DNA of 64,000 nt from Antedon bifida. Taxonomy: Eukaryota; Echinodermata; Crinoidea; Comatulida; Antedonidae. Every line of letters begins with the position of its first letter. The stretch's first letter is position 1. A program made the translations under genes and the position numbers. The DNA lies in the NCBI GenBank assembly GCA_963402885.1, contig OY727097.1, positions 7,750,001 to 7,814,000 on the forward strand, read 5' to 3'. Under the pieces are notes generated by a model. It was not told the DNA's origin and did not search any database. It saw only the letters and a program-made list of their open reading frames with translations. Shown in pieces: positions 1-13,400 of this stretch.

Positions 1-330
1 TAAAAATTATAAAATTAAATCAAAATTATTTGTTTGCAGCAACAACTTTTAAAAAACTTTGTTACAATAATCACAAGTTTTGACTTATACACACACAATG
101 AATTGTCCCTTGAGCATGGAACTAATTTTGTACATTCTTTGTTAACCTAAAACTAATTATTACTGGGTCAATTGACCATCACACAATGACATCAGAATAA
201 GATCAATTACACTGGAAGTCTGCGGGGCTACCAGTAACATGGTCTAGATCCCTGGTAAGTGGTACAATGGTTGCAGGGCACATTGGGAGGACAATGTATA
301 TTACAAGAATTTTAAAAATAAAGACACTGT

Positions 331-885
331 TTAAAGATGTATTGTCCCTTTGTCAAATTCCAAAAAAAAAAAAAAAAAAAGATTTCGAAAAAAAGTGGGT
401 CATTTTGAAGTATCATAATAGTTATTAACTTTCACCAAAAATTAGTCGAAAAAAAAATCATTTAACTGAAATACAGACGTTTTTTGGTTAAAAAAATAAC
501 TTTGACTTCCAGTCAAAGTTTTTGATCAAAACATATCTCATAATGCAACGCGCTTATTTGGCTACTCTGTATGCATAATCGTAAAACTTCTTTCCGATCT
601 GTTTGAAAACACCTTCTCAACCGTGACGAGTTGTAAACAATCCTAATTAGCATCATGCATAATGTATACTCATGGTTTGAAATCTTTGTTTACTTTCCTT
701 CGCGACGATTTTACAGACGAAATGTAATCACATTAATTTAGCTGTTAATTACGTAAAATTGTTGTTTTTGGCTCGAATTTTCGACTTAAAGTGAATAACT
801 TTAATATTACTTTGATATGGCCAATTTAAATTTAGAATATTTTGACCTTCATTTTTTTGTGTTTCAAGGGACAATACATCTTTAA
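331..885. mobile_element. TTAA-flanked MITE, family 1 (piggyBac-like ends)
   Basis: TTAA at 331-334 and 882-885 flank perfect 16-bp inverted ends (AGATGTATTGTCCCTT and its complement). Exact TTAA target duplication is the hallmark of piggyBac-superfamily insertion. The 0.5 kb interior has no coding sequence. Related degenerate copies lie at 16359-16603 and about 29012-29316. Confidence 0.75.
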
Positions 886-3003
886 AGAAAATTAGCTAAA
901 TAAAAACAAAGTTTATAACTTTATAGAAAAACCCAACAAAAACATTTGAGATTTGAGAAACAATACATTTATAGTTACAAATATATACATTATGTATATT
1001 CCAAAATCATTATCATTTCTAATACTTCTAAATGTTTTCAATTTTCTTAACTTCCTTAATAAACTAAAAATAAATATATCACCCTTAGAATATAATTAAT
1101 ATTAAGTTTGGTCAAAAAATAATTATATTTGTTCACTCACAGTGTTTTAAATAAGTGTCATTCTAAAGTGACAGGGTAAGTGTTTAACATTGTAAAGACA
1201 GTGACATGTTTTATGTGTTAAGCAATACTAAACACATGTACAGTATGTGATACATGAAAAGTCCTTGCAAAATGTTTCCTAATTTTGTTAACACTTTTAT
1301 TTCCCTAAAGGTCCATAGATCAATTTCTTCCATGACCTTGCCATGTGTTAACTGTTTATTTTTTTCAAACTGATTGAAAGTACTAATTTAATTAAGTGAA
1401 GGCCTACTGTTTTGACTTGCTTAGACTTGTAAATTCCCCATTTATTCAAATTTGTACTAAAAGTTTATTAAATAAAATGTCGCCCTCTATCTAAAATTTA
1501 TTTTATACAGCTAAAAATATATTTTACTTTGCTTCCCTCTATAGTTTATACTAAATCAAACTTTTAACAAATCACAACTTCAGATTCTTTTAATGTTTTA
1601 TATTGAATAAAAAAAGTAATTAAAAATCAATTATTTTTTCAGTAATATTTTGATTGAATTTTGGTTGACAAGATGTCGACAGATCTTATCAAAAGGCTGC
1701 ATTTCTATTACCGATAAATGGATATGTTTCAGTTCTCACACTTCTAGGTCATCTCCAAGGAGGGTGGTATACATTACCTCGGGCTACAGAACAATACAAG
1801 CTGAAAATTCCAAAGAAGCTTAACACAAGGGACTAATTTACACTACAAATTATCTGGTCAAAGGTCAAATTTAATGCATCGTTTATTCTAATAACTGAGT
1901 ATACAGTTTATACAAACTCTGGGTGGGTGTAAAAGTTACGGGTATTGTAGGTGTTACCTTACTATGAGAACATGAAGTTCTTTAGGCTAGTGAATTCAGT
2001 ATGTCGGTGAAAGTATATTGAAGCCTGAAAATTAATTAAAACTTTATTTCCTAAAGAAAATCTGTAGTAGCTGATCTATGGAATATTTTCACCAGTGTAG
2101 CATAGTCAAATGCTACATGATAAAGTAGTGTTTTCATTTATCAATGTAACCAAAAACTCAGTATAACACAGTACTATGTTTTCCTCTCCAAAATCAGATT
2201 GATAAGAAGTTGAGTGTGCTATTTCTAATGACCATTTCTGACTATTCAACTAATCAAGTCATACTAACAAAACATTGATGAGTGAACGCAAACAACGTTG
2301 ACCAGGCCAAATCAAATTCTTGTCTAGGACACCAGGGTCTTTGGTCAGTTGAGTGGTTTTCCAGTATTATATGCGATATAACTAATCCTGCTGTGTTTCA
2401 ATTTAAATAATATTTAGGAAGTCAATTGAATAAACATTGTCAGGTCATCTACCTTTAATAAATTTAGGCTATGTTGTCTGGGTCAATTTGACCGAACAGT
2501 TGGTGTTCGGTCAATCATAATGAGACGTTGGACAACCATTTAGTGTGTTTGAAGTGTTTCCAAACAAACACTATACTGTACTTTGATACTTCATCAGAGT
2601 TCAGGCCTTGTGATCCCTGTGTTCTGTTCTTTCCATTTCTGATCTGTTGCTTAGGTTAGTATACAGTAAGTGCCTATTGCAATAGACACCATTTGGCTAG
2701 AGGGTTGATACACTTCCACTTGCATCATTAAATTGTTTTGGGTCAACCCAGGTGTAAAGTTAACTGGGGTTACAAGCCTATAGCGGTTATTTTTGGGTCA
2801 TTCATGTTTTATTCATGCTGTGTTTAATAAAAACCTGTTGAGAAATATTTTCAATACCTTATACAGGAGCAGAACTTAAGTAAAACTAAGTGCATATAGT
2901 AGCTTTTTCATTCATTCACTGCTCATGTCTATCCTAGACACCAGACACCATGCTAGTCCACTGAGCTAGTTTTAGCCAGTGTAAGATCCAGAAACAACAC
3001 AAT
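886..3003. other. Non-coding AT-rich stretch
   Basis: I see no convincing exon, RNA gene or repeat array here. The only small feature is a hairpin near 2490-2512 (TTGACCGAACA, 5-nt loop, complement). It may be intronic or upstream DNA of the glypican gene. Confidence 0.4.
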
Positions 3004-4575
3004 TTAAGAGCCATTGTCTGTAAAAATCAAAGATTTGGTGGCAGATGTAAAAAAATGGATTTCTCTCAAATTTTTACCATGAATAGACATTTCAATAAAA
3101 AGCATATCTACAACATTCATTTTAATTTTTAGCCTCCGTTGCCATGACAACGGTCAATTATCCAAATTTTGATGTTTTTGCCATTTTTCACAGCTTTTCT
3201 ATAGTGAAAAAGTACAAACTTGTATACTTATTTTAATCAAAAATACTTACAGTATACAGTTTTTGTTTATAGCAGTGTAAACAACATGTATTGAGTTCCA
3301 TTTAATGTAGAAAAAAAAAATTTACAAAATGGAGTTTGGTTGATACCATTATTTTAAAAAGGGGTGTTTTTAAAAAATATTTTTTTTATAAAAGTATACC
3401 TCATAAACGTACCTATAACTTCCAAAGTGGTGTTTTTATATCAATGAGGTTTTCTAATTTGATAGTCAATAGGTTTGTCAACAATAATCACGAAAAAAAC
3501 ACGGGGGTAAATTTCGTACATAGGTTTTGTGTTGCCAGGAAAATACGAAAAATACAAAAAAATACAAACAAAATATCAACAAACAAAACACATGAAACAC
3601 AATTTAAATATGGCTAATCTAATAATAAAATGTATATGTGGCTTGTCATAATGCTACTTGAGTCATACAAATAGTTTAGATAAAATAGGAGAATGTGTTG
3701 CCAGGTTTATTTTAAATAATTGCCAGAAAAACAGTATTTTGCATTGAAATATTTAGTTGATGGAAAATAATGTTAAACTTTGAAATAATTGCGTCAATGG
3801 TTTTTATAAATTTGTACATATATTATTTCTATGTGTAACTAAGGAAAGTAATTTAAAAAAAAACGTAAAAAATGGCGTTTTTATGAATACAAAGAATTGA
3901 TTGCATTTGTAATTTTTCTCAATTTTACTTCTTAGAGAATGCAGTTCTAATAATCTTAAAGTGATTACAAACTTGACCTTGTAAATTCATTAATTTTGAG
4001 GTCAAATGAGGTCAACATATTACCATAGTAACTGTTTCTATGCGAAAATATTTTTAAAATAAGGGGTTTTTCATAAATACAAACATTTTTTCTACATAGT
4101 TTTACATTTCTACTTTTTTCCAAATTTACTTTAAATACTGACTCCTAATAATCTCAGAAAGAAAGTCTTGACAAATCTGAATAAAGGTAAAAAATTGACC
4201 TTTAGTGTTATCTTAAACCTGTTTATGTAACTAAGGATAATTTTTTTTAAATAAAATATGGAGTTTTCATGAAAAAAAAAATTATATTTTACATATTGAG
4301 GTCAAATGACAGCAGCATTTTACATAAAGTGCATTGTAGCAACTGTTTCTCTACGTAACTTAGTACAATATTTTTAATATGGGGTTTAATGACTATAAAC
4401 AATTGATTACATAGCTTTACTACTTTTTCCCAAATTTACTTATCTACTGAATCCCAGAAAATGTCTGACCTTGTGAAAGGGTCATTTGTTGGGTCAAATT
4501 ATTTCAAAATGTATTATTTATGTTATCTTAGAACCTGTTTCTATGCGTAACTAAGGATAATTGTTTTTTTTAATA

Positions 4576-5138
4576 CAGTTGAACCTCTCGTAAGTGGCCA
4601 CCCTCAGGACCTGGAAAAGTGGCCGCTTACGGGCGGTGACCCCTTACGGGAGGTTCTGCCGATAAAAGGCTTAAATCACGTATTATGGCTATACACGATA
4701 TTCTTAACGAAACGAGCCTCTCAATTTTCCAGCTAATTGTATTATTTATAATCAGGTGGTTTAGTATTTTTTAGCATTTTCAGACAAATTTTAAAAGCTT
4801 TTATCATATGAAAAATGGTCGGTCAAAATCTGTGTAGTTTTCTCATTTCTTCACAGTAATGTTTTTAAACCCGCTTCGAAATAAAGCTAATATATAAAGA
4901 AACATGGACCTCTAATTCATAGGTCCATGCAATAAGTATCACATTTTTCGAGTGGCCGCTTACGGGAGGTCATTTATCATACAAAAAATCTCATTTTTAG
5001 TATAAAAAGGTGCCCGCAGCTGCTTACGGGAGGCCGCTTACGGTAGGTACCAAATGCACTAATTAGATAGGAAGAACAAACAGGCTTTTCAAAGTGCGTC
5101 CGTTAAGGGAGGTGGCCGCTTACGGGAGGTGCCCGCTG
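4576..5138. mobile_element. TA-flanked Tc1/mariner- or pogo-like MITE nested in the 4 kb element
   Basis: Inserted exactly inside one internal repeat of the host element: the broken copy (..tttttaa | aataaaatatgggg..) can be compared with the unbroken copy at 4225-4265. TA occurs on both sides. Inverted ends are CAGTTGAACCTC.CGTAAG.GGCC with mismatches. The interior contains repeated GGCCGCTTACGGGAGGT units. No coding sequence. Confidence 0.7.
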
Positions 5139-5227
5139 TAAATAAAATATGGGGTTTTCATGAATAAAAATAATCACAGAAGAAAGTCTTTACGAATATG
5201 ACCTTGTAAAATGGTAAAATGCAAATA

Positions 5228-5500
5228 AGGCATGCCTACGAATACGAATACGAATAGAACTTTATTGCAATCAAACGAAAGATTGAAGTTTAACAAAAGC
5301 GTTTCACTCAGAAAAATAAAATGCAATATACAAATATAAAAGACATTCAGAAATGTAGAACCTACAATCAAAACATTAAAACAAAATTACAATTAAAAAT
5401 CACTTATTATAAAAACAATAAATATAAAATTCAAATTGTTAAAGACATAGGCCTGCTAATAATCTACAAATTAAAATTTGTATAAGATAGGTATGAAAAA
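5228..5500 (-). mobile_element. LINE 3' end fragment with (TATTCG)n tail
   Basis: On the minus strand the sequence runs GATTGCAATAAAGTTC and ends in three TATTCG-type repeats (about 5236-5256). This is typical of 5'-truncated CR1/L2-like LINE 3' ends. The upstream limit is uncertain and no reverse transcriptase remains. Confidence 0.45.
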
Positions 5501-6061
5501 TCTAAAGAATATTTAGTTACCATAGTAACTGTTGCTATGCATAACTAAGGGAAATTAAATAATTATCAGATAATTATTAATTAATAATTAATACTGCATC
5601 CAACCATCACAGTAAAAAAAATATAGAATTTCAATTTAAAACCAATATTTAATATAAAGTGTGATATTTTACATGCTGACCTTAAATGAAATGAAATTTC
5701 ACATAAGGGCTTCAATATTTGTTATGTAGCATTAACATACCTGAGTATATCATTGACTTTTGATTGGTTCAATTTTGGGGAGGGGAAAGTGGTGGATCCA
5801 GGAGTTTGAAATAGTTAGGGGGTTGGAGGCGACGGTCTAAAAACTTAACTTTATGTCCTATCTTTTGCATTGCAATTTTTAACTTGGGGTGGGTGGGGGC
5901 TTGGAGAAAGGGGGAGGGGTGGGATGGAGGAGTTTAAATCCGTATATTGGTTGGGGCGATGGTAGCGGCAGTGTGGGTGGTGCTTGAATGCATGCATTTG
6001 ACACTCTATAGTGGATGATCGACCAAAGTGTTGCAGTTTATCTTTTTGTGTTTATTGTCGG

Positions 6062-6080
6062 GGTAGGGGGGGGGGGGGGG
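6062..6080 (+). repeat. Poly-G tract
   Basis: A run of 14-15 consecutive G inside a G-rich stretch (about 5775-6110) with GGTGGG repeats. It could form a G-quadruplex. Homopolymer length may be unreliable in an assembly. Confidence 0.6.
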
Positions 6081-8144
6081 TGGGTGGTAGTCGAAAGTGG
6101 TGGTGGATGGGCATGTGGGATCTGCTTAGGTTAGCAAATAAAAGAAGTAAAAAAATGAAAGAGGAGCTTCAAAATAAGAGAGGAGTAATCTGTTGCAAAG
6201 ATTAAAATTCACAACGATCTGATAATTTATTCAAATTTCCAGAGGAAAACCTATAAAATGACATTAAAACTGGGAATTACTGAATCTATAAATAAAAATA
6301 TTGTTTTTTTTTCTCACAACACAACTAGAACTATATAAAACATTAAGAATTTTTCTGACCAATGAGTTTCAAATCAGAGAATCAATAGAAAATAAAATGT
6401 TTTTACTAATATACCATGTTTTTTTAAAATAAAAATGCCCATGTTTCTCGCAACATTACTTGTAGATTTTTAAATTACCCCAGTATTTTATTTTAGAAAT
6501 CAATTATTAAACATTAGAACTACCTATTTGTAATATATCAGCTAAAAAAATACACCACTTTGGGCGTTATGGTGAAGTAAAGTTTAGTTGCATTTAACAA
6601 TTTAAAAAAAGTGAAAAACACCCCTTTTTAAATAAATGGTATCTCCCAAAGTATGAAATCAAAAATTTAAAAAAAATATGAAACAGGTACACAATGCATT
6701 GTTATTATGCATACACTAATTATTTTTTATAATTAAATGAACAAAACAAAAATATCGTTCATCAAAGTAGTACCAATATCCATTTTAAAAAACCTTAAAA
6801 AAGGACAAAATTTGTCAAAAACACAAATTTGGCCGTTGCCATGGAAATATATGTGTGAAATAAAAAATACTTTATATTTGATTTCTCTCAACACATATAT
6901 AGCCATGTGCAAAATTTGAAAGAAATCCATTTTTTTGAGTCTGCCACTATTTTTGATATTTCTTTGATTCTTACAGACAATGGCTCTTAAAGACTATATT
7001 TTCCTAAAATGAAAAACTGAGGCTGTGCATCACCCACTTGCCATTCTACTAGCCCAAAATAAGATAAAAATCATATACATAGTGGAATATTGTATCATCC
7101 TAGGCGCACTAGTTAGATTACACAATGATAACATACTGGTATAATTGAGTATCCAAATATTTGAACATTGTTAAAGCCAAAGTTGAGATAAGATTACAAA
7201 CAAAGTAAATAACAACGAAAGATTAAAATACTTAATTTGCATGACGAATAAACACTAGTAATGTTAGATGTACTGCAAATATATCATGTAAGGGAAATAA
7301 AGTATGGTCGAGAATGTCAATGTTTTGGTTGTAGAGAAACCGAAATGAAATGTTGAGAGATTCTCAACCATACCGATTCTATCAAATAATGAACAGATAA
7401 AGTTTGAAATATACAATCATATAATGACTTCTCTCACTTTACGTTTTCTTTATACTTTTATCCTGATATTAATAATTAGTAGGGCCTATTATACTGTGTA
7501 ACCTATAAGACTATACTGATGTTTGATATACATTATCTAGGCCTATAGATCATATTATCATCATCGTATCATTCAAATATCTTTTTTAATGAACCAGAAA
7601 ACAAACATTATTAAAAGGTTATTAAAACAATAGATATATTATATCTATTCAACCCTGAAACTATAGCTATCGATTTTGTCCAGTAATTTCCTATTGGTTT
7701 TAGTCCCATGGTTATTGAAACCCTGATCATGTGACTTGAACAAGGCATCTATTTAAAGAAATGATTTATTCAATAAATTTAGGAAGAAATTCACTAGAAA
7801 TCTAAAACAAAACCAATTGATCCAATTGATAAATAATAACTTTTATGTGACTGTTAATAAATGCTAAAATTCTTTATATATGAAATGTATTTTTTTATGT
7901 TTTTAATGTCTAGTAAGGTTATTAGGTATTAAATGTTAATGTTATAGGTCAAGGCTATTAGCCTAAACTTAAAATGGCAAAGAACAGGATTTCCCACTCC
8001 ACACTATTTGCAATTAATCAATTGCGCAAAGGTTCTTATTCTCACTAAGGGTCTGTTTCTGCTGCATAACGCAAATTAACTGTTTATTTTAAAATAGATT
8101 AAAAATAACAAGACCGCGTTTCTACTCAATTTGTTCTCCGAAAT

Positions 8145-8461
8145 AACCGGTTAAATCAATGGGTGGTCGTTGACAAAAATCGTTAGAATTACCCAAAATG
8201 CAATTGGTCCTGGCGGTTAATTCAAACGTTACTGCTGTGTAGTTGACTCGAGGTCAGCAGCTGTCAATCAAATAACCGTTATTTTTTGTTGCAGCTAAAA
8301 GTTGCCCAACCATAACCGGTTAAATGGCGTTTTAACATCGAATTAAATGGGTGTTTTTAACCGGTTATTTTGCGCTGCCTTTTAACCGGTTACCACAAAT
8401 TTGTCCTGTTTCTGCTCCCAAGAAAATGGAGTTAATTTATTCACACCGATTTTAACCGGTA
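8145..8461. promoter_or_regulatory. Cluster of AACCGGTT boxes (Grainyhead/CP2-like motif)
   Basis: Perfect AACCGGTT at 8145, 8314, 8359 and 8384, and AACCGGTA at 8454: five sites in 317 bp. AACCGGTT is the known consensus of Grainyhead/CP2 transcription factors. Flanks at about 8045 and 8403 share GTCTGTTTCTGCT-like words, so the cluster may instead belong to a repeat. Function is inferred. Confidence 0.4.
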
Positions 8462-8586
8462 GCCAGTTTGATTTTGTCTAATCTGATTTAGTAGAGGTAG
8501 TATATGTGGTCTTATTTACTATTCACACTAGGCTAGGCAATACACTCTTATTTGAAATATTGCTTGTGTTTACATGCACTAGCGTT

Positions 8587-8705
8587 AAACTTCATTCAAT
8601 ACATACACACTTAAGCAAACTTCATTCAACACACACACACTTAAGCAAACTTCATTCAGTACACACACACTTAAGCAAACTTCATTCAGTACACACACAC
8701 TTAGC
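8587..8705 (+). repeat. 30-bp tandem repeat, about four copies
   Basis: The unit is CAAACTTCATTCAGTACACA followed by CACACTTAAG, with minor variants in the first copy. It creates a spurious 77-codon open frame. The sequence just after it (8703-8790) resembles 58115-58190, so array and flank may derive from a dispersed repeat. Confidence 0.8.
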
Positions 8706-9712
8706 TGATCTGAAACATATCTATCTGGATGTGCCGTAAGTGCCTGGGATGATCAGTTCGCTCATTTATACCTCCCGATATAATTTGTATATATACAGTA
8801 CCTCTTTTATAACTTCCAATAGGTTCGAGGGTGGCATAGCGCTTTCTAGCATGGGTATATCGGATATGACAGGTGTATTTTTTTGTATTTTAAATTAGAA
8901 AAAGCTAAACAATTTTTATTCTAAGTCAAGGTAACTTTTACCCAATTTACATAAGAATATAAGTGTTTTATGTTTATCAACATTGCTATAGAGGGCTGGT
9001 GTGTTCTGTTAAAACAATCAATACAAGTTTTCTTATCTTGAGATGAGATGATCATAGGCGGTTCTGTAACCTTGCTGGCACAGGAAATCATAAGCCTACT
9101 ACTTCCAACCTTCTAACCTGCAACTTTTAATATCCCATCATATTGATTCCAATTTCAATATTTTTTTCCTACCTACTTTTGTTTTGATTTGTCAAAACTG
9201 AAAGTTGTGGCAATTGTGAACCTTATTAACATCACAAGTTTTGACTCACACTCCAAATGCTTCTGCTATAGTTAGGTATCATCAGTCCTTATACATAGTC
9301 CACAGTCCACACATAGAAATTAAATGGAAATCAACATTTTTAACAAACTATAATAAAATCCTTTGAAATGTTCTACCTGGTAACAGATTATCACAAATTA
9401 AAATAAACATTATTGAGATACAAATACAGTAAATTAATTAAAACAATATTACATTAAAATGTAATTAAGTATTCAACAATAAGTTGCCTTGATATGCTGT
9501 AGTGTGATATTAGATAACACACTAATTAATTAGTAATTATTAATTAAATAGCAAAAAATACTGCCTTTCATCATAGCATGGAGAAATAAGATCAAAGCAA
9601 TTAAAGACAAAAATATTAACATTTAAAAACCATAAAATGTTTGTTTTAGAAATAAATGATTATGCTAGGTAAACACTTTGCTATTCACGGTTTCATAAGA
9701 TTGACTTTTTAT

Positions 9713-10019
9713 TTAAAGACACCTTCCCTACGTTTTTTAGATCTATTTTAAGATCACAAACTATATTTAATGTAAAAATCCCAATCCCAATTGCATTGCG
9801 CGCGGATTGATATTTCTGTTTTTCTTCTGTAATTCACCCACTTTTCGATCGATCGTGAGGCCAAAACAAATGGAAGACTCCTAACTTTTCAGCGAAAATA
9901 CCGGGTTTTCCCCAATTTGTATCAACGGAGTCTGGCAAAAATAGAAAGACAATTAATGTAAAGTAATAATATGTATTATTTTTACAAAACGTCACAAATT
10001 GTAGGGAAGGTGTCTTTAA
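9713..10019. mobile_element. TTAA-flanked MITE, family 2
   Basis: TTAA at 9713-9716 and 10016-10019 flank 15-bp perfect inverted ends (AGACACCTTCCCTAC). The 0.3 kb interior is non-coding and locally GC-richer (cgcgcgg). It lies just upstream of the first visible glypican exon. Confidence 0.75.
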
Positions 10020-10335
10020 GTTCAGAATAACACAAATATAATAATACTAATCTGTTTTGCATAGAATGATTTAATAGATTTTCAAGTGAGGTGCGGTCAC
10101 TATTATTGTTTTTGGACAGACAGAAAAAGTCTAAATGATCTTTAGAGTATGCACTTTATACACAAAGTGGTTTCTCATACCATTTAATAATGTAATTAAT
10201 TTTTCCCATTGTCTGAGACTGATGAGAAACGTGATGTACTTTTTAAGATCACAGAAGAGATAAAGACACCTACATTTTCCGAATGTTTACTTTTATTATT
10301 TGTGGTTTAACTGTTTAACCTTTAATATTTCCCAG

Positions 10336-10465
10336 TTACAAGAAGTTTGTCTGGACTGGTGGTGTCGATCAACAGGCACAAAATTCAGAGGTGAGGTTAA
10401 CAGGACGTGAGCCAGAGTTGCAACAGACGCAAGATCTTAGTGACAGTCTTCAGCGTATGCGTAAG
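10336..10465 (+). CDS. Glypican exon, end of the core domain
   Basis: The acceptor is cccag before 10336 and the donor is aag|gtaatt after 10465. The exon starts with one base completing a split codon, then reads YKKFVWTGGVDQQ and ends LQRMRK in phase 0. It corresponds to the last helical part of the glypican core just before the glycosaminoglycan attachment region. Confidence 0.85.
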
Positions 10466-13400
10466 GTAATTATATGATGAAAATAAGATAATTACAGTTC
10501 CCTACAGTAAATGCCCTTTTCAAACTAGATACCAACAGTGGAGGTGATGGTAAATACGCCTAGCCTAGCTTACGACGATTTTTGTCTCAAACAACCTCAT
10601 GCAACAATCCTGGTTACGGACTTAAGTTACTACTCTAACCATGTTGAATATTATGAAAATTGGAAAAATTAACATTACACAATTGATATACTTAATATTA
10701 ACGTCATAACGTTATACGACATTCCCGGAGGTCATTGAACTCGGGCTCTTGTTGATTAACTTCCTTTGTAGAGGACTGTGACTTCCTTTAAACGATAATA
10801 CTTTTCTTGGTTAAACAATGGGATATTTGTGTGATAGGTATCACAGGATACAATCATCTAGGTGGAATATAGGAAGTGCTCTCAAGATCGTGATGTCATG
10901 GGTTTGTGATACCATGTGTATTGAGGAGAGTGTGTCATGCGGGGTCTATTACGCACATTGTCTGTAGTAGACCTACTTTTGAAACACTAGGGTTACTCCA
11001 TTATAGATGTAGAGAGGGTCTATGCTACAATACTTTGCACATAAATTCTGGATTAACTTTAATTAATTACTAAATTTTAAAAAGCATGTTTTACCGTATC
11101 CACCCATAGATCAACACAAATAAGATGGTCCACCATAGAAGCAGATTCTATGGTGACACCATAGATAGGGGAAAACTGTTGAATGAATGATATACAAATA
11201 ATAGTATTTTTTGTCTGTTATTATCATCATGTCATGTTCTCTGACATATACTGTATTACCGAAGAGGCTTCTTTCAAAGAAAATACAAATAATATTTAAT
11301 TTTTAAAGATGTTTTAGAGACAGTACCTGTATTTCTATTAATATTATAGACAGGAAATGCTTCCAAAAATTGACTATCGACCTTGCTGATTTCATGGCGG
11401 TCCTATCTCAATGCCTTATGTTGAGTCTTTACTATAAAAAGCTATCCTTCACATAAATATAGTTATATCATAGAGGAATAATTCCGCCATGATTATATCA
11501 TTGGTACAAATACAATTGACTGATTAACCACAAGATAGAAATCTACCACATGTACTGTACCACCATGCAGTTGTGCAATAACAAAACACCCCTACTGATA
11601 AATGGAACATGCCTTTGCTTTAGGTCTAAAAGATACCAGTAGGAATCTTCAGTACTGAACAGCTAAGTTTTGCTTACTTGTAGGAGGGCCACAGCTCTGT
11701 AGATATCTCACATATTTTGACTGGACAAGTCTATGCCTGACGTCAACATTTAAATTGGAACATTACATCCACAGTTATTTAGTTGTGTAACTACAGAGGC
11801 ATCTTTTGTTCATTTGTCAATAGTAATTTATCAAAGATGAAATTCTTTTTATTGGATAATTTAATTTTTCTTCTTTTTATTTCATCGCAGGTAAGTTTTT
11901 CGCAGGTGAATTTTATAAATAATAGTCATTTCAATAGTTTCCTATTTATTTTTTAGATTTTATTTGAAATCATACTGTACTTCATTTTATATATAGTATA
12001 TATATTTCAATAATTTGTTTCAGTTGTTATTGGTATGGTACAAAATCAGAATATTTTGTCTATAACTTTTAATAGACACATTTTGCCTACTACTATACAG
12101 TATGGAAGTTCTTGAATAGCTCTCCTCTAGTCTTATCTTTTCTGTTTTTGTAGTTCTTTATTAAAAGTCTTATAAATGTTATGTGACAGATCAGGACAGC
12201 AGCATACTTCCCATACATTTCGTAGCTTGATTTACTTTGATACAACAGGCAAAAGCAAAACAATAAAAACTCTATCTATAGCACAGTGTTGTTATAAGAG
12301 ATTACTTGTCACTATACTAAATCATTTAGTATATAAAGTAAGCTGCCTATTCTCTTTAAAACAGAAGTTACAGTATGGTATCTACATTGTTAAAAGAACA
12401 TCTCACAAAAGTTTACAGGTTAATTGTTGACCCCACGCATGTCCATTTGCCGATTCTGGATTTTTACATACTGTACATTATTATACAGTACTTAGTATTT
12501 CTGTTGAAACCATACCGTAATTTTAGTTAGTAAAGCTTGTTGTTTTGTTAACGTTTACCATTTGAATAATCAAACAGATTATACACCAATTCAAAGACAA
12601 AATATTGCACAATGTGTTTTTAGATTTTTAACATCATTTATTGGTATTTATAATTTGTAATTGAAAGATTTATTTTTAGAAAATTCATTTCTAAATTTAA
12701 ACTAAATTATTTGCATTTATTGTCAATGAAACTAATTACTATTATTAATTAGTTACAAACTGACATGTAGGCCTAACGTGTCAATTAATGTTATTAAAGC
12801 CTGTTTGCATTAAACAGCTGCTGTTTGGTTTGTGTAGTGATACCAAGATATGCCAATCTGCCTATTCACTACCAAGGTTTAACACATTCTCATTTTAAAT
12901 ATAAATTAAATAATGATATATGCATAATTAAACAGGTACATAGCTCACTCGGAAAGATGTAGATTATACTAGCCTAGCCTGCATGCCACTACTAGCCCGC
13001 CCTGCATACAATATTGCTATCCCAAATTAGGATTACAAAACTACTGTTCACACAGTACAGTAAACCTTTTTGAAATATCATCAAAATGCAGAATAAAGTT
13101 AGAATTTGGGGCACTTAAAAATTGTTTACTAGGCTTAAAGTTGGCAAGCCCATACACTAACAGTTGGCTAGTACAGTACTACCGTCGAGCTTTGGGTTGA
13201 TAGTATGACGGATGTTGCTTATTGAACTTTATAATAATTTACAAACTCTGTGCCAACACTTCAAAATCAATGTATATATGAAGAATGATAAACAAATTAC
13301 CTATTTGGAGGGAAAGAATTCCAAAGATTAAACTAACGTAACCCGATACATTACTACACGTAAAATGATATTTTGTAATCAATTTATTGTTTTATTCAAG

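Larger units (their letters stand above)
3004..6990. mobile_element. ~4 kb TTAA-flanked element with long inverted ends and internal repeats
   Basis: TTAA at 3004-3007 and 6987-6990 flank inverted ends starting GAGCCATTGTCTGTAA. The inverted similarity is imperfect but continues for roughly 150-180 bp inward on each side, including a shared CCATGACAACGG-like block. The middle (about 3690-5560) contains several diverged copies of a unit with TAACTGTTTCTATGCGTAAC and a following ATGGGGTTTTCATGAA-like part. No transposase was recognised, so it looks non-autonomous. It carries a nested TA-flanked element (4576-5138) and a LINE tail (about 5228-5500). Confidence 0.65.

Noticed and set aside
3336-3617. 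93-codon open frame
   Set aside because: Lys/Asn/Phe-rich AT-driven frame inside the 4 kb transposable element, without domain or splice evidence.
12176-12430. 84-codon open frame in the large glypican intron
   Set aside because: No domain, no splice sites and AT-typical composition; frames of this length occur by chance in this window.
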